From NCBI GenBank assembly GCA_003864495.1, contig ML133383.1, positions 2,997,560 through 3,061,559 on the forward strand: 64,000 bases of DNA, given 5' to 3'. This stretch comes from Nemopilema nomurai. Taxonomy: Eukaryota > Cnidaria > Scyphozoa > Rhizostomeae > Rhizostomatidae. Below are positions 29,701-39,358 of the stretch, in pieces. Positions within the stretch are counted from its first letter, which is position 1, and every line of letters begins with the position of its first letter. The notes below the pieces were generated by a model that worked only from the letters and a program-made list of their open reading frames with translations, ran no database searches and was not told the origin of the DNA. A program made the translations under genes and the position numbers.

Positions 29701-32700
29701 AACTTGGTATATTTCGCATATCTTAGAACTTTGCTCTGCCAAAAAAGAGTTTTGACTTTTCTAATAAATGGATCATTTTCGCTTGATACTTAAGGTTGAT
29801 ACTTAAGATTAAAAAGCTGACGTTTCCTCTAAACGTGTCTATTTGTTTTTCAATAGCTTTATATAGATGATCAGTAGAGGAATAGCTTGAACAATATTTC
29901 ATGATATGCTTATTCAGAAACTTTACGTATAACATTTTCACGTTATTGTCATTTTTGTACCGTCTACAATTCAAAGTGGAACTTGTATTGTATGAATGCA
30001 ATGCATCCATTTCAGGACAATGCGTTCAAGATTGACAACTACGCTGGAAGAGTAACGACAAGAAAAAGTCTTGACTATGAAAAAGTGCGGAAATATGTCC
30101 TTAACGTATCTGTACAGGTGAGATGTTTACAAATCGTGATTGTGCTATTGCAGTCAAAATCTGCTTATTCTCAGCTGACGTGACCAGGCCTTTGTAAACA
30201 TTATCTCAATGACGTTGACACTTGACGCATTTTCTAATGTTCTTTGCTAATCATATGGCGTTTAAGCTAATATTTGTGAAGCACATTTAAAATGGTATCT
30301 TTTACCTGTTACAATGGTTCATAACGAAAATTCCTCAATATCTTTTAAACAAATTGGGAACTTCAGTTGTTTGTGTACCATAACATTTTCAGATTGACAG
30401 TGACTATTGACTATTGAGATGTTTGTTTGGGCGAGATTGGAATAGAAATTTGCACCCTGGTGACAGAACAAGTAAACTCAGGAAAATGATGCCAGAAAAA
30501 GTGTGTAAAGAGATGACAGAACACTCGGGTGTCTTAATTGACTTTAACTCTCCCTATTGCTTAATCATTGATTTAGCTTCAACTTTTTTTGATTAATTTT
30601 GGTTGATTTAGGGATCCTTAATCGATTCACTGATCATCTATTTATGGCCAATCTCTTAGGATGCGAGGCCACGTGCACAAGTACGGCATATAACCTACAC
30701 TACCCTCACGGTCAATGTAAAAGACGAAGATGACAACGGGGCCGCCTTCACTGCGACCAATTTTACCTCGCATATCCGGGAAGGCAATCTGAAGGTGAGG
30801 CACATTTTCTATTCTTTGAATTTTTGTGTCATGTTATCGTGTAACAGAAGAAGTCTCTTAGCCCGCTGGCATAAAACTGGCATTGAACCAAAGTGTTTAC
30901 ATATCCACTGGTAAATACGGCTTCATGATGATTCGTTCTACTTCACACAAATTGAGCAAGCATTTATTTTGCATGTGACATTTTTTAGAATGTGCACGTC
31001 CAGCTTATCACTGCCTTTGATGTTGACAAAGGCTTGAATGCTCCCGTGACATACTCATTAGATCGAGGTATTTATTGCATGCTTCCATTGAAACTGAATG
31101 AAACTTTCATCATTTTTCTAAACTCAGCAAATTTTTATGATATTGTGTAATTTTTTGAAGATTTTATGTTATCAAGCATGACTAAAATTATCTGAAATTT
31201 TACTAAAGTCTTAATGTTACATTCAATAATTTCATGTCCAAAATAAACTTTCGATATTTTGCTACTATCAAATTACTATGCTATGACACATTTTCAAAAA
31301 TTAATCACTTAACATGAGAGAAAATATTCGATAGGAAACATTTGCTTTTGTTTATTAGATATCAGTTCTCGAATGCTTTAACATGCATTTTTTATCCAGC
31401 CCGCCCGGGATGCCAAATGCTGTCTTTTAATCGAACCTTTATTTTCCTGCCACAGATGATGACCCACTGGGCTACTTCAAAATTGACCCAAAGACAGGAG
31501 AGGTCACTGCAAATGGAGACATTGATCGTGAAACCAAATCAAAATATCTTATTGATATATATGTGAGTTTGATATTTCATTTATAATTGAACTCTAGTTT
31601 TATTCTAAAATTTGGTCATTTCTAGCAACTTTTCGTTACCTTACTTATCACATGATGTAAAAAAGTTTCAATATTTACTACCAAGCGGGTTAAGTTTCAG
31701 TTTTAACGTAGCATTTTATTTTTGATATTTACTTAATTTGTCTTCGGAAATCTTTACTCTTGGATTTATTTGCTGTTTTTACGCAAAGTTCTGCTATTTT
31801 CAAATTTTAGAAAATTATCCATTTTAAGCAAAAATGTATTCAGTCACAAAATACCTTCTAGCAATCATTTATAGCTCACAGAGCCGTTCTCCCTGAGCCT
31901 CTTGCGCAAAATGATCTTGTCAATTGATGGTCTTGCCAAAGCTTAGCATTATCAATGGGTTGATCGGAATTTAAAGATCCTTTCTACTCTATTTAGAAAT
32001 ATGATCTGAAGATCTTTTGGTGCTAATGGTAATGGTCATGTTGATTCTCTCCCTTCCAGGCCAAGTCGACGGTTCACCCCCCTGCAACTGCCTTGCTGAT
32101 TGTATACATTGACGACATCAATGATAATGGCCCCAAATTCCTCAAGTCCGACTATTATGTCGATGTGATGGAGAATTCCCCTATTGGCATGGGGGTACTG
32201 AATGTTACCGCCGTAGATGCCGATGCAGAGGTTAGTCGTATTTCGCTAAACCGAGTGGAACAAACAGCTGGGACAAACAGCTTAGTAATGGGACAAACAG
32301 TGTAGTAATGGGACAAACAGCTTAAAAGTTGCAGTCGGCTAAACCTAAACTTCCATGTCCTTTTCTAGAGCGTTTGTGACGTCATCTTACCATGATGGCA
32401 ACGCATGTGATATCATTAAAATTCTTTTAAGTAAAATCCTAAGATCATTCTACTTTTGTTACCTCTGCTTGAAGTTATTCCATGCTGCACGAAGCATTTG
32501 CCAAGTAGAATTTTTAAACAACGTTTTAATTGTATGTCCAACCTGGTTAAATTGTTGGTCAATCAATTTTTTCCTTATTCTCAGTTTTGTTTAGGCAGTT
32601 TCTAAACCGTCTCAATGTTCTTTTAAGGCGTTGCTCTAAGGCGTGCTTAGAAATATTTATAAGCATATCGAAGATAATATACTTTTTCAGTGTAATAATA

Positions 32701-35700
32701 TGATCCAAAGTACTTTTCTATATGTGCTATCCTTAAGTTTTCAAGTTGTCCTACACAACTTCTTGCAAAGAACATTTCACTCCACTGTTTTTGTAAGAAA
32801 TAACCAGATAGGAAAATGTATTTTAACCTTGCAAACCGTTCTGCATTCTGAGTATAGATAAATTTATCTGTGAAGAATTTTGATCAACTTGATCAAGCCT
32901 ATCGTTTGCCATTCATAGGATGGCAAGAAAAGTCCAATATCATATGAGATTTCGACAGTTGAGGGAACTTTTGGCATAAATAATAACGGACTGATTTTTG
33001 TCAATGCCACGATTGATCACGAGCAGAAATCTGTCTACAGGTTCAAGGTAGGCAGCTATTATGAAAAAAATTGTTTCTGAAAGAACACTTACCGTTTATG
33101 CTTTTCTTCCTAAAATAACATCTAACATTCTTAACTACAGTTCCTTCCAGAACAAGATACGAAATGACCTAAAAGTTGAACAAGAAGTCTTGCTAAATAT
33201 TTAGTGACATTGCAAAGTTTTAACTCTTATCCGTTTATTAATTTTGCAAATCCACATATGTTTTATTGTTCATCTTCTAGGTAATAGCCAGACAGGAAGA
33301 CAAGCCACAAGCTTCTGCTAAAGTGACCATCCAGGTTAAAGACGAAAACGACAACAGTCCCATGTTCATCTTCAAGAACAAAGGCGATGGAAAGTACCGC
33401 GGGACGGTCGAAGAAGGTGCCCCGCCTGATACCCAAATATTGCGAGTGAGTTTTTGTCTTTCATCTATTTTGACTTTTGTGAAGAAAAAGAGTAAGGTTG
33501 TCTTTAGATTGTAGGGCAAGTCTCCAAGCATAGCCATGTATCTTGGAGCATCGTGTGTGATCAAGCCACTGAATTACCCATTTCTCTTGTGCCTCTACTA
33601 TAATGGCATTTTGTTTCAACACCAAGATTGTAGTTTCAAAGCAAAATTTGAATCAAACTTTGACATTCACTGTTACAGTATTGACAAAATGTTCAGGTAT
33701 CTTTTTGAAGCTTTTAGTAGATAGGTGAAGTTACACATTCCTTATTTTTTCTCAATTTTTTTACTTGATTATTTCAACCATAGGTTCTGGCAACTGACAA
33801 AGATTCCGGTGTGAATTCTGTTGTGACGTACCGGATCGGGCGTGACGCCAGGGGATTCCACAAGAAATTCCACATTGACAGCACTACCGGATGGCTATCA
33901 ACATCGGTATCTTTGGATCGGGAAGAGCATCCCACCATCTCGTTTCTTATCGTGGCTACTGATAATCCGAGACAAGTCGAGAAGCGACGGTAGGACCTTT
34001 TCATTAGAGAAATTACCCAATTCAAATGCGTAACGATTTATTTCAAAGCAGAATGTTAATGAAACGCTGATTTATTTAGAATTCCTGATAGAATAAAACA
34101 AACATTTTCTAACTGAATGTCAAGCAGCAGCTAGCTATTAAGAATGGTAATGACCAAATAGATTTTGCAAGACGTCCACTTCTTTTCACAGGACAGCAAT
34201 AGCTACCGTCGTAATAGAAGTAAAAGACAAAAACGACAATGCGCCAGTATTTGAAGAGACGAAATTGATTGTGAGGCTGTTTCAAGATGTCAGACCTCAT
34301 ACTGTTGTCGCCCACGTCAAGGTAGATTATGCGTTTCATGCATTTGCCAAAGATAAAAGTTTAGAAAGAAAGAAATGAATAAAGAAGAAACACTCACTAC
34401 TTTTAACTACATATTTAATGTGTGGAATGACTAAATAAAATGAAATATTCCAAGGCTCATGCTTACACATCGATGCCACATCCTTCCTTTTCAACAGGCG
34501 CAATTCGTTCTCATGTGGTTTACTTCTTTCGCCCAAGAAGCAGAAAAAAAGATATCTTCCAGTCTCTCTTTCATCTTACCCATTTAACCGCTATTCATGC
34601 AAGCACCCATCACAACTACCCTCTTTGTTTTCCTGTAGGCGACTGACCGTGATGCGGGACGCTTCGGCACCCCCCGGTACTACATGATATCAACAGACAG
34701 TAATTCACTGTTCCTACTCAATACAAAGACGGGGGCAATATCAGTAGCCTCTTCCCTCATGCCCTACCCCGACAGAACATTCAACATGGTGATTGGCGCA
34801 CGTGACAACAATGGAAGGATCACCATGTCCAACACTGCCAAGGAAAATGCCACAGTTGTATTCAGAATCGAGCCTGCTAGCGTGGATGTTCTTTGTGTTT
34901 CACTTCTTAGTCCTTCCATGATGGAGTTCAAAGCCTCTGAGTTTAAACTGTAAGCATCTTGATTATTCTTCTATTCATACGCGCTGCAATGGAAAAAAAT
35001 TGATCTCGGTCTTATTTGACCTCTTCTGAACAAAATGACGTCATATGGAGCGATTAATCCAGCGTATTTTCCGATCGCAAAGATGGTTCAGAAAAAAATT
35101 TTATTCGAGCCATTTAAAGAATTTTTCTGACACGGCATGTCTTAATTTGCCAAAAGTCTGTTTCCTTTACTCATGACTTACCATTCACTTGTGACGTATA
35201 TTTGCACAGTCGATTTTTAGTTTCTTTAAGTTTGATAATTGCTGATATACCTAGCTTATTCTGGTTTCTAAAAAATCAGCTATTACCTTCCTCAAATAAT
35301 GATTAATGAAAGGAGGTCATTTGATTAAGGGCCTTTGCTATGGAGGCAAGTTACTGTGAAACCTCTTTTGTCAACTGCGGTAGTCCTTATCAAGCCTTCC
35401 AAAGCCAGGAATGCAAGCAAGGGCTTTTATTAATCGATAATTTCAGTAAACATATTTAAGTTTAAACAAGAAATCTAAGCAGTTATTATCTTTTAATGGT
35501 TAACAATTTTACAGATAGCAATGTCGACCTCCCGTGAGTTTATCGCGTAGACGGGAGAAATTGCTTATTAAAAACTTCAATAGCAAATATTTGTAAGGAG
35601 ATTGAGATCTTTGAATTTCTGTTTCGATTTCTGTCCACGAATCGAAAAAGTAGCATTTGACTTTTCTTGCTTGAAAGTGAATATTTTTGTCGGCCTACAA

Positions 35701-38700
35701 GCAATGTAATGAATGATTTTAGGCATCTGCAGAAGCTGATTGGCCTGGACATAGAGATTGTTGAAATACTTCCGAAAGAAAAAGGCAAAGGGTATGTTGA
35801 TTTTTACCCGAATCTAATTGGCACGTGAAGCTCATTTAGCCGAAGAACAGAACGCACTTTCAGGTTGATAAATCTCTGCAAGATTGCATTTTGTCACCGG
35901 CCTAGTTTTTAAAATATAAGAGGGCTACCATGAAGCTGCTTTGCAGTGGCATGGCCTACTCTTTTCATTGCGAATCCAAAGCAGATAAGATGCCCCCCCC
36001 CCTGCAAGAATTCAGCATTGCATCTGATACTGTACTAGTGAAATTACAACTTGTATGACGTCATCGTGGTTATCAGATGTTTTTTGTTGCTAATGCCTCT
36101 GATTCTTCTCCAGGTGCGAAATTAAATTCAATGCCTTCAACAAAACAAGCAAGACAGTAGTATCACGTCCAACTGTTTTAGGGTAAGTCTTTTTATCTAA
36201 TAGGCGCCTCTATTGATGAGTTAATTTATTAGGGCTTCAGTAGAACATCGTGTCCGAAGTGGATAAGATGTAGATATCACAAACATGCAAACGCAGAACA
36301 GTAAATATAATTTGCGTTTTGTCTATGGTTTAGCATTTTTTAAGCAGTGATTTTGACTATACCAATGTATGCATGCAATTTTCTCCTTTTACAAGGAATG
36401 GTTGGGCATGATGTACTGGTCAGTTTCAAAAGAATGGCCTAATCACAATGGAGTAAACAGTACACTAGAGAGGCACCTGAGTCTAATGAGTCTTTTTCTC
36501 TCTTAAGGATATACCACAATCTTGGCGAAAAGATAACGGATGAATTCAACTCTAAGTGGAATATAACAAGGTGGAGGATCCCGGAGTTTGTTAAACCAAT
36601 TGCTACATCGAAGTCGATGGGAGGCAAGGATAAGTCAGATCTGAAGAAGAATAGCACCACGCTGTATATCGTCATCGGAGTCTCCTGTGCAGTGGCACTC
36701 TTTGGCTGCTTCGGCATAGCCTACGCGTGCATGGCCCGGAAAAAGTAAGTGGGATTCATCTCCCTTGTCTAAATGACGCTATGCCTTAATATTGGTAATG
36801 GCAATCTTGATTCAACTACAAGAAGAAGTCTTACAGGTGCAAAGTGTATTATCAATTATTCAACCATGTGAATATTTTTAAGAAAGCATCCGACACTGTT
36901 CTTTTACCAGTAGATCTTGCTATTTGACTACCATATCCTCGAGGTTGATCATCGTGTCTTCCTGATTTAATCGCTGATTTATTGAAATATTCCCTAACTT
37001 TTAATACAGCTGTCCGTATGACAAGTAGTTCTGTTGTCATTTTATACATAACATGCTGATAAGAAATTTCCCTGACATTAAACAAGAGACTTACTGTCAG
37101 TTTTATACTTTAAAAACCGCTAATCAAAGCTCTTCCTTGACAGATGTTATGGTGAAACTAATTCTAATCACGGTTCATTCCCCTTGACAGATATTATGGT
37201 GAAACTAATTCTAACCAAGCCGAGAGCATGCTGAAATTTAAGAATAATTTTGACAACAACTCGTATTGGTAAGGCGCATTCCTCTTCTCTTTAAAGTGAT
37301 AAATCGTTTGACTTAGTTTTGTCCTAAAGAAATACTGGTAGACAAATAGGAACTGGTAGCTGGACGAATATTGACGGCAAAACTAACATTAGCTCTGTTC
37401 ATAGAAAGAACCTTTAGTGGAACAGCTAGAGACAGAGGATATTAGAAAGCCATCCTGCTTTAATATGTTAACATTAGCCCTACTAAGTTTTAGCTACAAG
37501 TCCTGGAGTAATAGAAAATTCTTCTACCTTTATCGTATTTGAAATAATTGGGATAATTTTCCATTTTATCCTAATTATGATTTTAAATCATTACGTTTTA
37601 CCTGTTATTGATCGCCCTAAAAGTATTTTTCTATGCTTATGTCTCTTTGCTCTCTATCATCAAACTCCTTTTTTTCTAATCATTAAACAAACAAACTTTT
37701 TCTTGAGGTGTGGAAGTCAAGAAGATATAGCAAACACTTCTCATAGACTGACAATCACGTCAGAGTTACCCGATTTGATTGAAATGTACGGTGATCAAGA
37801 TGAGGTAAGTTAAACTCATTCTCGCTTTACCTTTCACTGAAGCTCTCTACATAGAGGGAGACAAAAATACCTTCAATAGAAACTTTTAATAGATTATTTT
37901 GTAAAATATTCACGGCCAATACTCAGATTGAATATGCATTGTGCTTGAAAGCTTGCTAAGTTTCTGTCTTCAGTGAAAACTTTCCACCTGATTGTAAAGA
38001 GATCATATCGTTGATGTGGTACCAAGGGAAGCAAAATTTTATATATTACCGGAAAATATATTATTGCTCATACATTATCCGGTTGAGCATTGTTTTCGTC
38101 CTTGGATAGATTTTTTATAAACAAAGCTAGAAGCATTGATTTGAATATAAGTCTGCATTAATTTCTCCTTATTTTGCTATGCTTTTAATGAGAGTACAAT
38201 TTGCATTAGCCTGAAAGCTTCCAAAATTCTCCTAATATATAAGCTTGGAGACTGGCACATTGGCAAAATCGTCTTGTTTAAAGTCTCTGTTGCAGCTCGG
38301 GTATCTAGATGTTCTTCTAGATCTTCTAGATCTGCTTCTTGTCCTGAATTATTAGCCCTGTGCTTTTGGGATCATTTTCATCCCTCCCCACTTGTCCTCT
38401 CTACGAATAGGAACAATATTTCCCTCTCTTTCCCTCTGATGACTCTCCTAAACTTTATAGATACAAGAGACTACACTTACTCGACATTTCACCTGTTAAG
38501 AGTAAGGTTTCTAACTACAGCGTCATGTGGTAATTTGTTATTGCCTAGTCGAACTGTTTCATTTTTTATGTATTGTTCTTCCCCAAGCCTCCACCTTCCT
38601 CCTCCCACACCTTAAAAGTTTAGCTTGCCAAAGCCCACGAATTTGAATGCACCAGCGTTGATTTTTTGCACCGTTATCCTTGCAAAACTATGATTACATT

Positions 38701-39114
38701 AGTGGTTTTAGAATTCCTCTCTCTCTAAACCAGGACGAACCTTTGGCAAATAATAACACGACCGAAGAAGAAATCATCATTGGCAAACAGTTGTCACGGT
38801 TCGATTCTAAAGCATCGTCGATACCGTTCGCGAACTCGAGTTGCGGCACGATTTATCGAGCCCCGTCGCTGGCCAGTAATTGCAGCCAGCAGCAGATCGT
38901 AGCGCTGAGCGGCAAAACTTCGCGCGGTTCAAGGGGATCGCGAAGGCGGCGACGACGCGGAGCGATGGGACGAATGTCAAGTTCAGAGCCACAGTTGCTC
39001 GTGCGAAGGCTATCGATTGTGCTGGACACTGACATTGATATTATTGGTGGGAGGAGGTACCCAGGAACGTCAAGGCGATTCTACATGGGTGGTGGAACAC
39101 AGGGCACATGCTAG
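14698..39114 (+). CDS. Six-repeat non-classical cadherin receptor (complete, 22 exons, 990 aa)
   Basis: Joined exons: 14698-14749, 19672-19743, 26986-27131, 27613-27666, 28100-28189, 28691-28783, 30016-30117, 30660-30794, 30989-31067, 31456-31562, 32060-32230, 32919-33047, 33281-33445, 33784-33989, 34192-34321, 34639-34949, 35723-35791, 36114-36182, 36508-36744, 37191-37268, 37708-37804, 38734-39114. All junctions are GT-AG and stay in frame over 2973 nt. Residues 1-17 are a signal peptide. EC repeats end at DVNDN 119-123, DEDDN 225-229, DINDN 329-333, DENDN 431-435 and DKNDN 546-550; a degenerate EC6 runs to about 655. A membrane-adjacent domain follows (about 656-750), then one helix (779-801). 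There is no EGF or laminin-G module, no EC1 Trp2 and no recognisable catenin-binding motif. By family knowledge it is a calcium-dependent surface adhesion or signalling protein. Six EC repeats recall CDHR1-type cadherins, but orthology is not established. Confidence 0.93.
14750..19671 (+). other. Cadherin intron 1
   Basis: This 4.9-kb intron holds no exon that I can support. A G-rich patch at 18894-18954 has two AGGGGGGTC-like direct repeats flanking a small hairpin (AGGGTTTG paired with CAAACCCT). The remaining short open frames look random. Confidence 0.7.
19672..19743 (+). CDS. Cadherin exon 2: N-terminal strand of EC1
   Basis: It encodes residues 18-41, including NHRPRF and TTEGTPAG. The PxF entry strand and the calcium-binding glutamate (E37) open EC1. 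It enters and leaves in phase 1, at donor GTAAGT. Confidence 0.88.
20213..20238. repeat. CCAAT inverted-repeat module, copy 2
   Basis: TGATTGGCTG, a short spacer, then TGACCAATCAACGTCCA. It is near-identical to the copy at about 7070, although their flanks differ. Confidence 0.5.
20800..21566 (+). other. GC-rich island with overlapping open frames in intron 2
   Basis: Two overlapping + frames stay open here: 20810-21427 (205 codons) and 21162-21566 (134 codons). The DNA is richer in G, C and CpG than the flanking intron. Neither translation shows a domain or motif I recognise, and both have the arginine/leucine/serine bias expected of chance frames in GC-rich DNA. It may be a decayed mobile element or a regulatory island. 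Confidence 0.3.
26986..27131 (+). CDS. Cadherin exon 3: core of EC1
   Basis: It encodes residues 42-90 with DPDND (52-56, the DxD calcium site), the strand FRINKDTGEL and LDRE (85-88). It ends in phase 0 at donor GTAAGT. Confidence 0.93.
27613..27666 (+). CDS. Cadherin exon 4: late strands of EC1
   Basis: It encodes residues 91-108 with YAADN, which fits the A-x-D motif of cadherin strand F. It is in phase 0 at both ends and supplies the spacing needed between LDRE and DVNDN. Confidence 0.85.
28100..28189 (+). CDS. Cadherin exon 5: EC1-EC2 linker
   Basis: It encodes residues 109-138. The linker DVNDNPPIF (119-127) is followed by the EC2 entry strand ending NISE, whose glutamate is the expected calcium ligand. 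Both ends are in phase 0. Confidence 0.93.
28612..28646. repeat. GC-rich palindromic patch in intron 5
   Basis: A perfect palindrome GGGGGCCATGGCCCCC is followed directly by CCGGCCCCCCC in otherwise AT-rich DNA. It may be the end of a dispersed repeat. No second copy is present in the window. Confidence 0.45.
28691..28783 (+). CDS. Cadherin exon 6: EC2 first half
   Basis: It encodes residues 139-169 with TASDADQ (DxD site). Phase 0 at both ends, donor GTGAGT. Confidence 0.88.
29257..29328. repeat. 32-bp tandem repeat in intron 6
   Basis: CCAATCAGCGGCGGGTGCCG begins a 32-bp unit at 29257 that repeats at 29289; a partial third copy starts at 29321. Each unit starts with a CCAAT box, and the array is much more GC- and CpG-rich than its surroundings. 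Confidence 0.8.
30016..30117 (+). CDS. Cadherin exon 7: EC2 second half
   Basis: It encodes residues 170-203. SLDYE replaces the usual LDRE, so the acid ligand is kept. Phase 0 at both ends. Confidence 0.88.
30660..30794 (+). CDS. Cadherin exon 8: EC2-EC3 linker
   Basis: It encodes residues 204-248 with linker DEDDN (225-229), where D replaces the canonical N, and the EC3 entry IREGN. Phase 0 at both ends. Confidence 0.9.
30989..31067 (+). CDS. Cadherin exon 9: EC3 first half
   Basis: It encodes residues 249-274 with TAFDVDKG, the DxD site of EC3. It leaves in phase 1. Confidence 0.9.
31456..31562 (+). CDS. Cadherin exon 10: EC3 second half
   Basis: It encodes residues 275-310 with FKIDPKTGEV and IDRE. 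It enters in phase 1 and leaves in phase 0 at GTGAGT. Confidence 0.93.
32060..32230 (+). CDS. Cadherin exon 11: EC3-EC4 linker
   Basis: It encodes residues 311-367 with linker DINDN (329-333), EC4 entry VMENSPIG and the DxD site AVDADAE. Phase 0 at both ends. A 20-bp tandem repeat begins only about 25 bases after its donor. Confidence 0.94.
32256..32324. repeat. 20-bp tandem repeat in intron 11
   Basis: GGACAAACAG recurs at 32271, 32291 and 32311 inside a 20-bp unit (with TAGTAATG spacers). A degenerate fourth copy lies upstream at about 32258. Confidence 0.8.
32919..33047 (+). CDS. Cadherin exon 12: EC4 second half
   Basis: It encodes residues 368-410 with FGINNNGLI and IDHE in the LDRE position. 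Phase 0 at both ends. Confidence 0.9.
33281..33445 (+). CDS. Cadherin exon 13: EC4-EC5 linker
   Basis: It encodes residues 411-465 with linker DENDN (431-435) and EC5 entry VEEGAPPD. Phase 0 at both ends, donor GTGAGT. Confidence 0.94.
33784..33989 (+). CDS. Cadherin exon 14: EC5 core
   Basis: It encodes residues 466-533 with ATDKDSG, FHIDSTTGWL, LDREE and VATDN, a fully canonical cadherin repeat core. It leaves in phase 2. Confidence 0.94.
34192..34321 (+). CDS. Cadherin exon 15: EC5-EC6 linker
   Basis: It encodes residues 534-577 with linker DKNDNAPVF (546-554). The following strand lacks the usual xEx glutamate (LFQDVRPHT). It enters in phase 2 and leaves in phase 0. Confidence 0.93.
34639..34949 (+). 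CDS. Cadherin exon 16: degenerate EC6 and start of the membrane-adjacent domain
   Basis: It encodes residues 578-680. ATDRDAG and LLNTKTGAI mark a cadherin fold, but the LDRE site is missing and no DxNDN linker follows. From about residue 656 (EPASVDVLCVSLLS) the sequence leaves the EC pattern. It ends in phase 2. Confidence 0.92.
35723..35791 (+). CDS. Cadherin exon 17: membrane-adjacent domain, helix 1 and strand 2
   Basis: It encodes residues 681-703. HLQKLIGLD has helical character and IEIVEILP has strand character. It is in phase 2 at both ends. Confidence 0.8.
36114..36182 (+). CDS. Cadherin exon 18: membrane-adjacent domain, strand 3
   Basis: It encodes residues 704-726 (CEIKFNAFNKTSKTVV), an alternating pattern typical of a strand. 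It is in phase 2 at both ends. Confidence 0.8.
36508..36744 (+). CDS. Cadherin exon 19: end of membrane-adjacent domain and transmembrane helix
   Basis: It encodes residues 727-805. A helix-like segment (HNLGEKITDEF) and strand (WNITRWRI) close the juxtamembrane domain. A hydrophobic segment from LYIVIGVSC to FGIAYAC (about 779-801) is followed by the stop-transfer ARKK. It ends in phase 2. Confidence 0.93.
37135..37214 (+). repeat. Tandem duplication carrying the 3' splice site of cadherin exon 20
   Basis: Bases 37135-37167 recur at 37182-37214 with a shift of 47 and one mismatch. Each copy contains CCTTGACAG, ATxTTATGG and the first exon codons, so two near-identical splice acceptors stand 47 bases apart. 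Confidence 0.9.
37191..37268 (+). CDS. Cadherin exon 20: juxtamembrane cytoplasmic tail
   Basis: It encodes residues 806-831 (YYGETNSNQAESML and onward). The downstream of the two duplicated acceptors keeps the frame; the upstream one shifts it. It enters and leaves in phase 2. Confidence 0.85.
37708..37804 (+). CDS. Cadherin exon 21: cytoplasmic tail
   Basis: It encodes residues 832-864 with the acidic end LIEMYGDQDE. It leaves in phase 0 at GTAAGT. Confidence 0.85.
38734..39114 (+). CDS. Cadherin exon 22: C-terminal tail and stop
   Basis: It encodes residues 865-990: an acidic TTEEE segment, a serine-rich middle, an arginine run RGSRGSRRRRRRGAM (928-942) and RRLS (955-958), which fits a basophilic kinase (PKA-type) site. 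The C terminus GTQGTC is not a canonical PDZ ligand. The exon is clearly more GC-rich than its flanks. Confidence 0.88.
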   Translation, partial: DEPLANNNTTEEEIIIGKQLSRFDSKASSIPFANSSCGTIYRAPSLASNCSQQQIVALSGKTSRGSRGSRRRRRRGAMGRMSSSEPQLLVRRLSIVLDTDIDIIGGRRYPGTSRRFYMGGGTQGTC

Positions 39115-39352
39115 TGATCACATGTGCCAGATGTTTGGCCTCTCTGTGCCAAATATTGTAGAAAAGCTGGCATTATGACTTCAACCCGAAGAGATACGCG
39201 TAGCCCTAGGAGATGTAGAACTCTGAGACTCTAAAGATAGAGAGAGTAGCGTGTGAGGCACAAGTAGGGTTTGCATTGGTAGTAAGTATTCAATGAAATA
39301 TGCTTACAGGCAGCTGCAAGTGGCATTTATTGCCAGCTGTAACTAACAGAAC

Positions 39353-39358
39353 AATAAA
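39353..39358 (+). terminator. Possible polyadenylation signal of the cadherin gene
   Basis: An AATAAA hexamer lies 239 bases after the cadherin stop. It is the first one downstream that I noticed, but such hexamers are common by chance in AT-rich DNA. Confidence 0.4.

Larger units (their letters stand above)
27132..38733 (+). other. Cadherin introns 3 to 21
   Basis: Apart from the repeats listed separately (28612-28646, 29257-29328, 32256-32324, 37135-37214) I see only AT-rich intronic sequence. A run of ten C occurs at 35993-36002. Open frames overlapping the exons on the other strand are shadows. Confidence 0.7.

Noticed and set aside
33277..34025. Minus-strand ORFs over cadherin exons 13-14
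   Set aside because: They are shadows of the well-supported plus-strand exons.
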